Source: CAKZNE01 sp040222435 (GTDB taxonomy: Bacteria > Bacteroidota > Bacteroidia > Flavobacteriales > Schleiferiaceae). Taken from it: 64,000 nucleotides of DNA. The notes under the pieces are model-generated. The model was not told the origin of the DNA and did not search any database. It was given only the letters and a program-made list of their open reading frames with translations. Of this stretch, positions 16,788 through 26,331 are shown one piece after another. The position numbers were made by a program, and so were the translations under genes. Where the stretch lies: contig OZ243107.1 in the NCBI GenBank assembly GCA_965212245.1, positions 1,922,001 to 1,986,000 of the forward strand, written 5' to 3'. Numbering within the stretch: position 1 is the first letter of the stretch; every line of letters begins with the position of its first letter.

Positions 16788-17999
16788 TTAAAGTACTTCT
16801 GCCACTACAAAAGTGCTGCCTCCGGCAAAGATCAGATCATCAGGATGGGCCACTTTTAAAGCCGCTGAATAGGCCTCCATAACAGAGTTATAGGCTTTAC
16901 CATTAAGGCCCTTTGCAGCCGCCTCCCGTTGCAGGTCCGCAGCTTCTTTGCCCCGTGGAATATCGGGCTTGCAGAAATAATAGACGGCATTTTGGGGGAG
17001 GAGCTTTAAGATGGAAGAACTGTCCTTATCACCCACCATACCCCAAATGATATGGAGCTGGCTAAACGTTTCGTTGAGTAACTGCTGCATAACCAGTTTT
17101 ACCCCGGCTTCATTATGCCCGGTATCTGCAATTACCCGGGGCTTTTCGCCCAGGATTTCCCAGCGGCCGCGTAGCCCGGTGAGTTGCTTTACGGCTTTAA
17201 GGGCGGGTAAAACAAAAGGTGATAAAGAATAACCGCAGGCTTCCAGAACGGATATACCTTTTTGGAGAGTAGCCAGATTTTTAGGTTGGTAGGGGCCGTT
17301 GAGATCACTGGACCATTCCGGATTAGGATCATCAGCATAATGAAGGGGAGCTTTACGCTCATGGGCAGTCTCCTCAAAAACAGCTTGCGTCTCAGCATTG
17401 GCCTCACCAATAACCACCGGAACCCCGGTTTTGATAATGCCGGCCTTTTCACGGGCTATACTGGCCAGGTTATTCCCCAGGAACTGGGTATGGTCCAGGC
17501 TGATGTTGGTAATAATGCTCAGCTCCGGGCTGATCACATTGGTGCTGTCCAGCCGGCCGCCCATGCCTACCTCTATAATAGCTATGTCTGTCTTTTCTTC
17601 TGCAAAGTAGTGGAAGGCCATGCCCACCGTCATTTCAAAAAATGAAAGACCAATGGCAGTAAAATCAGATTTATAGCGCTCTACAAAATCTACAACCCTT
17701 TGTTCCGGTATCATCTGCCCATTGATGCGAATGCGTTCGCGGAAATCCTTGAGATGGGGAGAGGTGTACAGCCCGGTTTTATACCCGGCCTTTTGAAAGA
17801 TGGCAGCCAGCATATGCGATACCGAGCCTTTGCCATTGGTGCCGGCCACATGCACGCTCTTGAATTTTTTCTCGGGATGATTCAGCAACTCCATCAGTTG
17901 CTCTGTATTCTTCAGATCAGCTTTATAGGCTACTTGTCCCACCCGTTGGTACATGGGGAGTTGTGCAAAGAGCCAGTCCAGGGTTTCCTGGTAGTTCAT
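16788..17999 (-). CDS. folC: Folylpolyglutamate synthase / dihydrofolate synthase
   Basis: This 403-residue protein belongs to the Mur ligase superfamily. It couples ATP hydrolysis to addition of glutamate to folates and, in bifunctional forms, to dihydropteroate. The P-loop is HVAGTNGKGSVSHML (about 50-64), followed by GLYTSPHLKDFRERIRING, the folate-site signature, and the central EVGMGGRLDSTNVI and SLDHTQFLG motifs. The C-terminal domain has WEILGEKPRVIADTGHNEAG. Length is slightly short but normal for Bacteroidota. Its ATG overlaps the tonB stop by one base, making it the last gene of the exbB-exbD-tonB-folC operon. Confidence 0.95.
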   Translation of the reverse strand: MNYQETLDWLFAQLPMYQRVGQVAYKADLKNTEQLMELLNHPEKKFKSVHVAGTNGKGSVSHMLAAIFQKAGYKTGLYTSPHLKDFRERIRINGQMIPEQRVVDFVERYKSDFTAIGLSFFEMTVGMAFHYFAEEKTDIAIIEVGMGGRLDSTNVISPELSIITNISLDHTQFLGNNLASIAREKAGIIKTGVPVVIGEANAETQAVFEETAHERKAPLHYADDPNPEWSSDLNGPYQPKNLATLQKGISVLEACGYSLSPFVLPALKAVKQLTGLRGRWEILGEKPRVIADTGHNEAGVKLVMQQLLNETFSQLHIIWGMVGDKDSSSILKLLPQNAVYYFCKPDIPRGKEAADLQREAAAKGLNGKAYNSVMEAYSAALKVAHPDDLIFAGGSTFVVAEVL

Positions 18000-18859
18000 T
18001 AATTCTTAACAAAAGTATAAATGATGTAGCCAATCTGTAAACTGGGCGCTTCAGAGTCGGCCTGCCATTTGGTACGCATGGCTGCGCTTTTGGCTTTGTC
18101 AAACAAACAGCTGCTGGTAGTGGTGGTGGCTGCACCTCCGGGTACTTTTTCTCCCGGAATAGCCCGCGTTACGGTTCCGGTTTGATCTACATAGATCTTC
18201 ACCACTACACGCCCTTCATCACTGTTGTTGGGACAGGGATCAGGCGCGGGTTTAGTCAGGGCCTGACGGTTACCCAACATATAACTACCGCTTCCACCGC
18301 CTCCGCCACTATTGCCTCCGGTACGGTTGGGGCTGTTGGGGTCGCCATTGGGGTCGCCCTGGTCGCCACCGCTTTCGGTAACGCCTTCGCCACCAGATTT
18401 GGAGCTGGACACTTTACCAAACTGCTCATCCAGTTTGCGTTGCTTTTCCAATCGTTCACGCTCTATGCGCTGTTGCTCCAGTTCTTCCGGAGTAGGTTCG
18501 GTTTTTACCGGTTCTTTGGGTTTCTCGGTTTTATTGGATTTGGTATCCAGAGAGGGGGCATCGGTGGTGTTTTGGGTCATTACCGGATTTTCGGCATTGT
18601 CCGTTTCCTCCACTTGTTCTTCCTGGGTTTGCTGCTGTTGCTGCTGCGGTACCGCAGCACTTATGCTTTGTGCACCATCGGCTTCATTACCAAGCCCGGT
18701 TTCTGAGTTACCAAAATTAATAACAATACCTTCTTCCGGCTTGGGTTCGTAATAGGTTAAACCCAAAAACAGGAACATAATGAACAGGGCCAGGTGAAAT
18801 ACCCCGGTGCCGATCAGTCCTCTGCGTTTGTCTTTTTTATTTTGGGTTTCTTCGCTCAT
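17999..18859 (-). CDS. TonB-like energy transducer
   Basis: This 286-residue protein has the TonB layout: a short cytoplasmic N-terminus, one membrane helix (about 15-36), a long low-complexity periplasmic stretch rich in Glu, Gln, Pro, Gly and Asn (about 40-195), and a C-terminal TonB-like domain (VVVKIYVDQTGTVTRAIPG... LQIGYIIYTFVKN). It would carry the proton-motive energy harvested by ExbB/ExbD, encoded just upstream, to outer-membrane transporters. The Gly-rich stretch GGNSGGGGGSGS is notable but typical. An equivalent TolA-like role is possible. It is 4 bp from exbD. Confidence 0.88.
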   Translation of the reverse strand: MSEETQNKKDKRRGLIGTGVFHLALFIMFLFLGLTYYEPKPEEGIVINFGNSETGLGNEADGAQSISAAVPQQQQQQTQEEQVEETDNAENPVMTQNTTDAPSLDTKSNKTEKPKEPVKTEPTPEELEQQRIERERLEKQRKLDEQFGKVSSSKSGGEGVTESGGDQGDPNGDPNSPNRTGGNSGGGGGSGSYMLGNRQALTKPAPDPCPNNSDEGRVVVKIYVDQTGTVTRAIPGEKVPGGAATTTTSSCLFDKAKSAAMRTKWQADSEAPSLQIGYIIYTFVKN

Positions 18860-18863
18860 GCTG

Positions 18864-19256
18864 TTATTTAGGGTCAGTGGCCGCTATCATCTTTAAGCGG
18901 TTGCGGTAGGCAATATCCATAACGGATACTACTTTTTCATAAGGCACTGATTTATCCGCCCGTAAGATCAGTACCGCATCTTCCTTGCCTTGTACCTGTT
19001 TTAATACCTCGCGTTCCAGCTCCGCTTCACTTACCACCTGGTTACCCACCGAAAAACGGAGGTCTGGTGATATGTTTACCGTAACGTCCTTGCGCTTTAC
19101 GGTCTGCGCCTTACTGCTGGGCAATACCAGGTCAAGCGCACTGGTGGTAACCAGGGTGGAGGCCAGCATAAAGAAAATAAGCAGGAGGAACACAATGTCC
19201 GTCATACTGGACATACTGAACTCTGCGCTTACCTTGCTTCTACGTTTAAGATCCAT
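18864..19256 (-). CDS. exbD: ExbD/TolR family biopolymer transport protein
   Basis: This 130-residue protein has one N-terminal membrane helix (SMTDIVFLLLIFFMLASTLV, about 15-35) that carries the conserved proton-path Asp (D20), then a periplasmic ExbD domain ending in MDIAYRNRLKMIAATDPK. With ExbB it forms the proton-driven motor for TonB. The start codon follows the exbB stop with one base between, and tonB follows 4 bp later. Confidence 0.93.
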   Translation of the reverse strand: MDLKRRSKVSAEFSMSSMTDIVFLLLIFFMLASTLVTTSALDLVLPSSKAQTVKRKDVTVNISPDLRFSVGNQVVSEAELEREVLKQVQGKEDAVLILRADKSVPYEKVVSVMDIAYRNRLKMIAATDPK

Positions 19257-19257
19257 A

Positions 19258-19956
19258 TTAAGCAGGTTCGTTCAGAAGGTCCATAAATTCCATGGCATTA
19301 GCTTCCATCTTGTACACCACCTTATCCACACGGCTTACCAGGTAGTTGTAGCCGATGTAGGCGATAATGCCTACGGCCAGACCGGCCACAGTGGTAGTCA
19401 TGGCCGTATAAATACCTTCAGCCAGTAATTCAATGTTGATCTGCCCTCCGGCCACGGCCATTTCATGGAAAGCCAGGATCATTCCGATCACTGTACCCAG
19501 GAAACCGATCATGGGAGCTGCTCCGGCTACAGTGGCCATGGTGGGAATGTTTTTCTCCAGTTTGGTTACCTGTAGTTTTCCGGTATTCTCAATAGCTGCG
19601 TTAATGTCTTTCAGTGGTTTACCAATGCGGGAGATCCCTTTTTCGATCATACGGGCAATGGGCGTTTCCTGGCTTTGGCACAGGGCACGGGCAGCATCCA
19701 GTCGTCCGTTGGCTACGTGATCCTTAATATGATTGATGAAATTGTCATCCAGTTTGTTGGCGCGCTTCAGGGCGTTGTAGCGTTCTATAAAGATGTAGAC
19801 CGCCACTATGGAGAGTATGAACAAAACGCTCATGATGATGATCCCACCAATACCTCCACCGGAAACCAACTCCCAGATGCTGAGTGTGTGTTCCACGGGT
19901 TCCTGAACGTCAGTTGCAGGGTCGGCCAGATCAATTTGAAGAAAGGGTATATGCAT
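19258..19956 (-). CDS. exbB: ExbB/TolQ/MotA-type proton channel protein
   Basis: This 232-residue protein has three membrane helices: about 33-55 (IGGIIIMSVLFILSIVAVYIF), 140-165 (MATVAGAAPMIGFLGTVIGMILAF) and 180-205 (GIYTAMTTTVAGLAVGIIAYIGY). The conserved GFLGTVIGM and AMTTTVAGL motifs are those of the MotA/TolQ/ExbB family. It is the first gene of the operon exbB-exbD-tonB-folC and has a TAnnTTTG promoter element in front. Confidence 0.94.
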   Translation of the reverse strand: MHIPFLQIDLADPATDVQEPVEHTLSIWELVSGGGIGGIIIMSVLFILSIVAVYIFIERYNALKRANKLDDNFINHIKDHVANGRLDAARALCQSQETPIARMIEKGISRIGKPLKDINAAIENTGKLQVTKLEKNIPTMATVAGAAPMIGFLGTVIGMILAFHEMAVAGGQINIELLAEGIYTAMTTTVAGLAVGIIAYIGYNYLVSRVDKVVYKMEANAMEFMDLLNEPA

Positions 19957-19972
19957 TGAACCTATTTTTCTT

Positions 19973-19980
19973 CAAAGATA
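19973..19980 (-). promoter_or_regulatory. Bacteroidota -7 element (TATCTTTG) for the exbB operon
   Basis: Minus-strand TATCTTTG fits TAnnTTTG and lies 16 bases before the exbB ATG. This would give a leader of about 12 bases. Confidence 0.5.
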
Positions 19981-20036
19981 ACGGTGTTGCTGCGCCCTAA
20001 TTATAGTGCAACAAATAAAAATTAACAGGCTATGGT

Positions 20037-21443
20037 TTAAATGTGGAATATACTTTCCTGGATAATATAAGTTATGGCACCAGCCGCATAGCCGATAATG
20101 GCCAGTAAAGATATTTTCTTAAGGTACCATCCAAAAGACATATTCTCCAGACCCATAACCGCCACACCGGCCGCGGAGCCAATGATAAGTGCGCTACCTC
20201 CGGTACCGGCACAATAGGCCAGGAATTCCCAGAAAAGACCGTCCTGTGCAAAAAAGGAGCCTTCTACCACACTCACATCATACATACCCATGGCAGCGGC
20301 TACCAAGGGAACGTTATCCACAATGGAAGAGAGGAGTCCAATAATGATACTGATGGCGTAAATCCCGCTTTCTTCAGTAGTGCCAAAGGAGCTGTCCAGA
20401 AACCCCGCCATCGTACGCAGCTGACCTGCCGATTGTAAACTGGCCACTGCTAAAAGGATACCGAGGAAGAAAAGGACACTGGCTGTGTCTACTTTTTGAA
20501 GCACCCCGATTACGCTGAGCTTATACTTGGCTTCCAGGTTTTTAGCACGGTGTAAAACTTCGGTCAGGGCCCATAATACACCCAGGCTGAGCATCATACC
20601 CATAAAAGGAGGGAGGTGTGTATACGTTTTGAAGAAGGGCACAAAAAGGAGGCCCAGCACACCGGCAATGAATACAATATTGCGTTCACGATCTGTGGTA
20701 GGGTTTACATAGTGCTCCAGGCCTTCAGACTTGATAGGCCGTTTCACATTACCCTTCATACGTATAGACATAATGATAAGCGGCACCAGCAGGCATACCA
20801 AACTGGGGATGATTAATTTAACAATGATAGCACCCGCTGATATTTGGGACCCGATCCATAGCATGGTGGTGGTTACATCTCCAATGGGAGACCAGGCACC
20901 TCCGGCATTAGCGGCCAGAATGACCATCCCGGCAAATATCCAGCGGTCATTTTTATCATCAATAAGCTTGCGCAGCAAAGACACCATTACGATGGAGGTG
21001 GTAAGGTTATCCAGTGCTGCAGAGAAGAAAAAGGTAAGGATACAGACAATCCACAATAGTTTGGACCGGCTGGTGGTTTTAATACGGTCGGTAATTACGG
21101 CAAAACCTTCGTGTGCATCAATTAATTCCACTATGGTCATAGCCCCAAGCAGGAAGAACAGGATGGAGGCAATTTCTCCCAGGTGCTCCAGTATCTGGAA
21201 CTCCGTAACATAGTGGGTAATCATTTCTGTTTGATCCTCAATATGTGCTTCCTCAAAAAACATATCCGTAACAAAGTGAGGAATGGCCTCAAAATTCACA
21301 ATGCCCTGGGCACCCAGTACATACACCGTCCAGCAAAGTACTCCTGTAATAAGGGCGGAGGCTGCTTTATCAATGCCAATATTATGCTCCAGGGCTATGG
21401 CAGCATAGCCCAGCACAAAAATGACAACCATTAAGATATACAT
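20037..21443 (-). CDS. nhaD: NhaD-type sodium:proton antiporter
   Basis: This 468-residue integral membrane protein has about twelve hydrophobic segments. It contains NhaD/ion-transporter superfamily signatures such as FFLLGAMTIVELIDAHEGF, AALDNLTTSIVMVSLLRKL, NAGGAWSPIGDVTTTMLWIG and IVDNVPLVAAAMGMY; the paired DN motifs are typical of the NhaD branch. It exchanges cytoplasmic Na+ (or Li+) for protons, which fits a marine or saline habitat. The gene follows the amino-acid dehydrogenase gene by 10 bp and probably shares its promoter. Confidence 0.93.
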   Translation of the reverse strand: MYILMVVIFVLGYAAIALEHNIGIDKAASALITGVLCWTVYVLGAQGIVNFEAIPHFVTDMFFEEAHIEDQTEMITHYVTEFQILEHLGEIASILFFLLGAMTIVELIDAHEGFAVITDRIKTTSRSKLLWIVCILTFFFSAALDNLTTSIVMVSLLRKLIDDKNDRWIFAGMVILAANAGGAWSPIGDVTTTMLWIGSQISAGAIIVKLIIPSLVCLLVPLIIMSIRMKGNVKRPIKSEGLEHYVNPTTDRERNIVFIAGVLGLLFVPFFKTYTHLPPFMGMMLSLGVLWALTEVLHRAKNLEAKYKLSVIGVLQKVDTASVLFFLGILLAVASLQSAGQLRTMAGFLDSSFGTTEESGIYAISIIIGLLSSIVDNVPLVAAAMGMYDVSVVEGSFFAQDGLFWEFLAYCAGTGGSALIIGSAAGVAVMGLENMSFGWYLKKISLLAIIGYAAGAITYIIQESIFHI

Positions 21444-21453
21444 GATGGAAAAA

Positions 21454-22686
21454 TTAGATAAGTTGTTTTAAAGCAATTTCATAGGCCGTTTTGGTCAGCA
21501 GCTTTTTGTCTGGATTACGGCTATGACATTTCAGGAGCGCGTGCTTAATACGGCTGGACACATCCATGAAAATAGCGCGATCTGAGATTTCCACATCATC
21601 TTCCATCAGGTATCCGAAAACCCGTGCCATGCCGCAATTACTGATAAAGTCGGGTATACAGCTTACGCGCTGATCTGCGTATTCTGAAATAGGTCCGTAA
21701 AAGATCTCATTATCGGCAAAGGGAACGTTGGCACCAGATGATATTACCTCCAGGCCGTGTTCTGACATCTTATCCAGGTTTTCTTTACTTACCAGGCGTG
21801 AAGCGGCAGCAGGAATGAATATTTCAGCTCCAACCTCCCAGATGCGTTGATTGATTTCGTCAAATTTGACTAGTTTATCATGCACCAGGTAATTGCCGGT
21901 TTTGGCATTAAAGAGGTCGCGAATTTCTTCAAATGAAAACCCTTTTTCATTGATCAGTCCTCCTACACGGTCAATAATACCTACTATTAGAGCACCTTCC
22001 TGGGCCAGGTAATACGCTGCCGCTGCGGCTACATTTCCCCATCCCTGAATAATCACGCGCTTACCTTTTAGCTGGCCCCCGTAAATGTTATAAAAATGCC
22101 GAACCGATTCAGCAGTGCCATAGCCGGTAATCATATCAGCTACAGTATATTCCCGGCTACCGGTTGGGGTTAATTCTTCCCGGCTTACCGGGAAAAGCAC
22201 ACCTTCCTGCAGTTGCTTGATCCTCCTGTTTTTAGTTTCATCGGATGGATTGTAATGGCCTACCAAAACCCCTTCCTGCGGGTGTTCAACACCCAATTCT
22301 TTGGTGATGGGTATTACTTCGTGTATCTCATCCACATTCAGGTCGCCACCGGTACCGTAATAATTTTTCAAGAGCGGCTTTACCGCTTTATACCAGCGTT
22401 CAAGCACTCCGTTTTTGCGTGGATCATTGGGATTGAAATTAATTCCGGACTTGGCTCCGCCAATGGCCGGGCCGGCTACGGTAAACTTAATTTCCATGGT
22501 TTTGGCCAAAGAGAGTACCTCATGTTCGTTGAGTCCTTCACGCATACGTGTGCCACCTCCGGCAGCTCCGCCCCGTAAAGAATTTATAACTACCCAGCCT
22601 TCCGCGATGGTTTCACTGTCATGCCAGTGAAATACAATTTCAGCCGGCTTATTCTCATATATCTGAAGAAGATCTTTCATTCCCAA
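21454..22686 (-). CDS. Glu/Leu/Phe/Val family amino-acid dehydrogenase
   Basis: This 410-residue protein has the ELFV_dehydrog N-domain with GGAAGGGTRM and the catalytic Lys segment GPAIGGAKSGINF, followed by an NAD-binding Rossmann domain (VIIQGWGNVAAAAAYYLAQEG) and IPAAASRLVS. It would oxidatively deaminate an amino acid (glutamate or leucine class) with NAD(P)+. Family membership is clear but substrate specificity cannot be settled by eye. It is the first gene of a two-gene unit with nhaD and has a good -7 element upstream. Confidence 0.9.
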   Translation of the reverse strand: MGMKDLLQIYENKPAEIVFHWHDSETIAEGWVVINSLRGGAAGGGTRMREGLNEHEVLSLAKTMEIKFTVAGPAIGGAKSGINFNPNDPRKNGVLERWYKAVKPLLKNYYGTGGDLNVDEIHEVIPITKELGVEHPQEGVLVGHYNPSDETKNRRIKQLQEGVLFPVSREELTPTGSREYTVADMITGYGTAESVRHFYNIYGGQLKGKRVIIQGWGNVAAAAAYYLAQEGALIVGIIDRVGGLINEKGFSFEEIRDLFNAKTGNYLVHDKLVKFDEINQRIWEVGAEIFIPAAASRLVSKENLDKMSEHGLEVISSGANVPFADNEIFYGPISEYADQRVSCIPDFISNCGMARVFGYLMEDDVEISDRAIFMDVSSRIKHALLKCHSRNPDKKLLTKTAYEIALKQLI

Positions 22687-22700
22687 TTTATTGATCGCGG

Positions 22701-22708
22701 CAAAAGTA
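22701..22708 (-). promoter_or_regulatory. Bacteroidota -7 element (TACTTTTG) for the dehydrogenase-nhaD unit
   Basis: Minus-strand TACTTTTG followed by CCGCG, 14 bases before the start codon at 22686. This matches the TAnnTTTG consensus exactly. Confidence 0.55.
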
Positions 22709-22762
22709 ATAAATAGGGGGAATCAGCCGGGGAGAAACCGACATTATGTAAATGTTAAGCCC

Positions 22763-23824
22763 TTATTGGTATATCACTCCTGAACTGTGGTTGTGCCGGG
22801 CACCGGTTACGGAGGCCAGTATGTTATTTTTGCCCAGATGTTTCAATAAGCCCATAAGCGCAAAAACCAGGGCTTCTTTAAAATCAATCACCTCAGGTTC
22901 AGGTACAATCAATTTACAACCGCTTATTTGTTGTACCCGCTCCAGTAAAAAACGGTTATAGGCACCACCACCGCTTACTAAAGTGCATTCAAACGTATGA
23001 TTTTTTAAAACCTCTCCAATGCGTTGGGCTATATGTTGGGTAAAAGTGGAAAGGAGGGCCGGTGGTTTCAGATTAAAAGGCTTTACCAAAGGCATGAATT
23101 CATGGTTTACCCATTCTGCTCCTAATGACTTGGGGGGAGCTTGCTGATAAAAGGGTAATTGCTCCAGTTTATCCAGTAAGGGCTGATCAACTTTACCCTG
23201 TCTGGCCATTTCACCTTCATCATCATAGGGCTTGCCCAGCTTTTGGGCCTGAGGGTTCAGAATGAAATTCACCGGACAAATATCAAAGGCCCTGCGCACT
23301 CCTTTTTCTTCGAAGGAAATATTGGCAAATCCACCCAGGTTCAGGCAGGCGTCATATGGGTGAAAAAGCAATTGATCTCCTATGGGTACCAGCGGAGCAC
23401 CCTGTCCGCCCAGGGCAACATCCTGTGGCCTGAAATCACAAACTACCGGTATTTGCAGTTCGGAAAAAAGTTCAGGGCCGTTGCCAATTTGAAGTGTATA
23501 GCCTTTATCCGGTTGGTGAAAGAGTGTATGTCCGTGGGAGGCCAGGAGGTGTATGTTTTTCCGGTTTATGGCAAAATCATCTATAAATGCAGTACATACT
23601 CGGGCCAGAAAAAGGCCATACTGATGATTGAGTTGCAGCAGCTCTGTAGCGGGTAGCCCGCTGCGAAACGCCAGTTTACTGAGCCATTCAGAGGGGTAGG
23701 AGTAGGTTTTGGCATTGAGAATGGTATACGTCCATCCTTTAGCTGAGGTTTGAAATTGGCAATGCACAAGATCCACACCATCCAGAGAGGTGCCCGACAT
23801 TAATCCCAAAACTTGATATTCCAT
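22763..23824 (-). CDS. anmK: Anhydro-N-acetylmuramic acid kinase
   Basis: This 353-residue protein starts with the family signature LGLMSGTSLDGVDLVHC, followed by ASHGHTLFHQP, the sugar-site segment PVVCDFRPQDVALGGQGAPLVP and LNLGGFANIS, the ATP-site GGGAYN and the C-terminal EALVFALMGL. The enzyme cleaves the 1,6-anhydro ring of anhydro-MurNAc and phosphorylates it, recycling cell-wall sugar. It is monocistronic and divergent from the acyl-CoA dehydrogenase gene. Confidence 0.94.
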   Translation of the reverse strand: MEYQVLGLMSGTSLDGVDLVHCQFQTSAKGWTYTILNAKTYSYPSEWLSKLAFRSGLPATELLQLNHQYGLFLARVCTAFIDDFAINRKNIHLLASHGHTLFHQPDKGYTLQIGNGPELFSELQIPVVCDFRPQDVALGGQGAPLVPIGDQLLFHPYDACLNLGGFANISFEEKGVRRAFDICPVNFILNPQAQKLGKPYDDEGEMARQGKVDQPLLDKLEQLPFYQQAPPKSLGAEWVNHEFMPLVKPFNLKPPALLSTFTQHIAQRIGEVLKNHTFECTLVSGGGAYNRFLLERVQQISGCKLIVPEPEVIDFKEALVFALMGLLKHLGKNNILASVTGARHNHSSGVIYQ

Positions 23825-23859
23825 AGCGGCCTGCCTTAACTTTTTTGCAACGTATACCT

Positions 23860-23867
23860 TACCTTTG
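23860..23867 (+). promoter_or_regulatory. Bacteroidota -7 element (TACCTTTG) for the acyl-CoA dehydrogenase
   Basis: TACCTTTG matches TAnnTTTG and lies 42 bases before the ATG at 23910. It sits in the divergent gap with anmK. Confidence 0.5.
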
Positions 23868-23909
23868 CACCTCTCAAAATTAGGATTCTGAATTAAATAC
23901 CCAATTCAT

Positions 23910-25052
23910 ATGAAATTTCAACTTACCGAGGAACATTTGATGATACAGCAGGCGGCTCGTGATTTTGCACAAAATGAGCTATTGCCAGGTGTAATTGAAC
24001 GTGATGATAAGCAACAATTTCCCAAAGAGCAGGTAAAGCAAATGGGTGAGTTGGGGTTTTTAGGAATGATGGTGAGTCCTGAGTATGGCGGCAGTGGCCT
24101 GGATACAGTATCATACGTATTGGCTATGGAGGAAATTTCTAAAGTAGATGCTTCCTGCTCCGTAATTATGTCGGTAAACAATAGCCTGGTGTGCTGGGGG
24201 CTGGAAAAATTCGGTACTGAAGAACAAAAGCAAAAATACCTGGTGCCTCTGGCTAAAGGTGAAAAGATCGGAGCTTTCTGTCTTTCCGAGCCTGAAGCCG
24301 GATCAGATGCTACTTCTCAAAAGACCACAGCCATAGATAAAGGAGACCATTACCTTTTAAATGGTACCAAAAACTGGATTACCAACGGAGGAAGCGCTTC
24401 GGTATATCTGGTAATGGCCCAAACGGATATTGAAAAAGGACACAAAGGAATCAATTGCCTGATTGTAGAGCGTGATATGGAAGGCTTTACGGTAGGTAAA
24501 AAAGAAGATAAGCTTGGTATACGTGGTTCTGATACGCACTCTCTGATGTTTCAGGACGTTAAGGTTCCTAAGGAAAACCGCTTAGGTGAAGAAGGATTCG
24601 GCTTTACCTTCGCCATGAAGGTGTTAAGCGGGGGCCGTATTGGTATTGCTGCCCAGGCTTTAGGTATTGCTTCAGGAGCTTATGAACTGGCCTTGAAATA
24701 TGCCAAAGAGCGTAAAACTTTTGGTAAAGAGATTGGTCATCATCAGGGTATTGGGTTCAAGTTAGCCGATATGGCTACCGAAATTGAAGCAGCCCGTTTG
24801 TTATGCTTTCAGGCCGCATGGCTTAAAGATCAGGGTAAAAACTTTGATAAGGCCAGTGCACAAGCTAAGCTTTTTGCCTCTGGTGTAGCTATGAAAACTA
24901 CTGTGGAAGCCGTACAGGTACACGGCGGTTATGGTTACGTAAAAGAATACCATGTAGAGCGTTTGATGCGTGATGCCAAGATCACACAGATTTACGAAGG
25001 AACATCGGAGATCCAGAAGATTGTGATTTCACGTTCTTTACTGCGCGACTAA
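23910..25052 (+). CDS. Acyl-CoA dehydrogenase, short/medium-chain type
   Basis: This 380-residue protein covers the whole family: helical N-domain, FAD/substrate middle domain with CLSEPEAGSDATSQKT and GTKNWITNGG, and C-domain with RKTFGKEIGHHQGIGFKLADM and AVQVHGGYGYVKEYHVERLMRDAKI. The catalytic base is expected at the Glu of IYEGTSEIQ, the position used by short- and medium-chain enzymes. It removes two hydrogens from acyl-CoA, passing electrons to ETF. It converges with murF, whose stop is only 4 bp away. Confidence 0.93.
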   Translation: MKFQLTEEHLMIQQAARDFAQNELLPGVIERDDKQQFPKEQVKQMGELGFLGMMVSPEYGGSGLDTVSYVLAMEEISKVDASCSVIMSVNNSLVCWGLEKFGTEEQKQKYLVPLAKGEKIGAFCLSEPEAGSDATSQKTTAIDKGDHYLLNGTKNWITNGGSASVYLVMAQTDIEKGHKGINCLIVERDMEGFTVGKKEDKLGIRGSDTHSLMFQDVKVPKENRLGEEGFGFTFAMKVLSGGRIGIAAQALGIASGAYELALKYAKERKTFGKEIGHHQGIGFKLADMATEIEAARLLCFQAAWLKDQGKNFDKASAQAKLFASGVAMKTTVEAVQVHGGYGYVKEYHVERLMRDAKITQIYEGTSEIQKIVISRSLLRD

Positions 25053-25056
25053 GATC

Positions 25057-26331
25057 TTATAAAAATTCGAGGGTGCGTTCCAAACGCATCCCTCTGCTTC
25101 CTTTAATCAGGATGGTTTTTCCCCGGGGTTTATTTTGCTTGAGGTACTCTAATGCCTCTTCCGTGGTTTCAAATTTCTGAAATGCGCTTGCATCGGTTTG
25201 ATAAAATGCCTTGCCTACCAAAAGTGCTTTTTCAGGCTGTATTTGTTTCAATAATTCCACAATCCGGTTATGTTCCTGGGCTTCATACTCGCCCATTTCA
25301 AACATATCTCCCAGAATCACCCATTTTGGCCCGTCCGGCAGGGAAGCGATATTTTTTAAAGCCGCTTCCATACTGCTGGGATTGGCATTATAAGCATCTA
25401 CCACCAAAGTATTACGCTTGGTTTTTTGAACCTGTGAACGATTGTTGGTAGGATGGTAATTCTCAATAGCCTCTTTTGCTTCAACGGAAGACACACCGTA
25501 ATGTGCGCCTAAGGCGATGGCCGCTGCTATATTGGAAAAATTATAAGCCCCGGTTAAATGAGACTGTATGGACAGATCATTTGATTGAAGGGCGAGATAA
25601 GGAGTGGAGGTGCCCAAAAGCTGGAATGTGTAGTCCCAGTTCTCACTCGTAGCAAAGGTAATGCGCTCCAGGTCTTCGGTTTTTTCCAATTGAACGGGAT
25701 CATCTGCGTTAACGAGAGCCGGTCTTTTATTGGCTCTTAAGAAGGAGTACAGTTCAGATTTACCCTTAATAACACCCTCTTTGCCGCCAAAGCCTTCCAG
25801 GTGTGCCAGTCCGAAATTGGTAATATACCCGATATCCGGTTTACAAATAGAACACAGATAAGCTATTTCCCCTTGATGATTGGCTCCCATTTCAATGATG
25901 GCCATTTCATGATCATCGGTTATGCTGAGTAAGCTAAGAGGCACACCAATGTGATTGTTGAGGTTGCCTTTTGTAGCCAGCACATTATACTTTGTACTAA
26001 GCACGGCATACATTAATTCCTTTGTGGTGGTTTTTCCATTACTACCGGTTAAACCAATAATAGGAATGTTAAGTTTTTGCCGGTGAAAAGAAGCCAGTTC
26101 CTGAAGGGTATCCAGGCAATCCTCAACCAGTACACAGTCCGGAGCTTCATATTCCGGTTCATCAATTACCGCTAATACCGCACCTGATTCAAGTGCCTGC
26201 CCGGCAAACTTGTTACCATTGAAATTAGCTCCCTTAAGGGCAAAGAAAATACTTCCCTTGGTGATGGACCTGGTGTCAGTAGATATGCCTTTTGAAGCAA
26301 TGAAGGCATGATGTAAATCAGTTATAGTCAT
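25057..26331 (-). CDS. murF: UDP-N-acetylmuramoyl-tripeptide--D-alanyl-D-alanine ligase
   Basis: This 424-residue Mur ligase has the N-terminal domain with STDTRSITKGSIFFALKG, the P-loop GLTGSNGKTTTKELM (about 100-114), the central EMGANHQGEIAYLCSICKPDIGYITNFG, the NADDP motif and the C-domain DAYNANPSSM and LGDMFEMGE. It adds the D-Ala-D-Ala dipeptide to the cell-wall precursor. The ATG lies directly after the T-run of a hairpin terminator that follows gldJ, so there is no room for a Shine-Dalgarno site. murF behind gldJ is a common Bacteroidota gene order. Confidence 0.95.
   Translation of the reverse strand: MTITDLHHAFIASKGISTDTRSITKGSIFFALKGANFNGNKFAGQALESGAVLAVIDEPEYEAPDCVLVEDCLDTLQELASFHRQKLNIPIIGLTGSNGKTTTKELMYAVLSTKYNVLATKGNLNNHIGVPLSLLSITDDHEMAIIEMGANHQGEIAYLCSICKPDIGYITNFGLAHLEGFGGKEGVIKGKSELYSFLRANKRPALVNADDPVQLEKTEDLERITFATSENWDYTFQLLGTSTPYLALQSNDLSIQSHLTGAYNFSNIAAAIALGAHYGVSSVEAKEAIENYHPTNNRSQVQKTKRNTLVVDAYNANPSSMEAALKNIASLPDGPKWVILGDMFEMGEYEAQEHNRIVELLKQIQPEKALLVGKAFYQTDASAFQKFETTEEALEYLKQNKPRGKTILIKGSRGMRLERTLEFL

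Noticed and set aside
18182..18752. Long open frames antisense to tonB
   Set aside because: They arise from the skewed Gly/Gln/Glu-rich linker of TonB and have no signals of their own.
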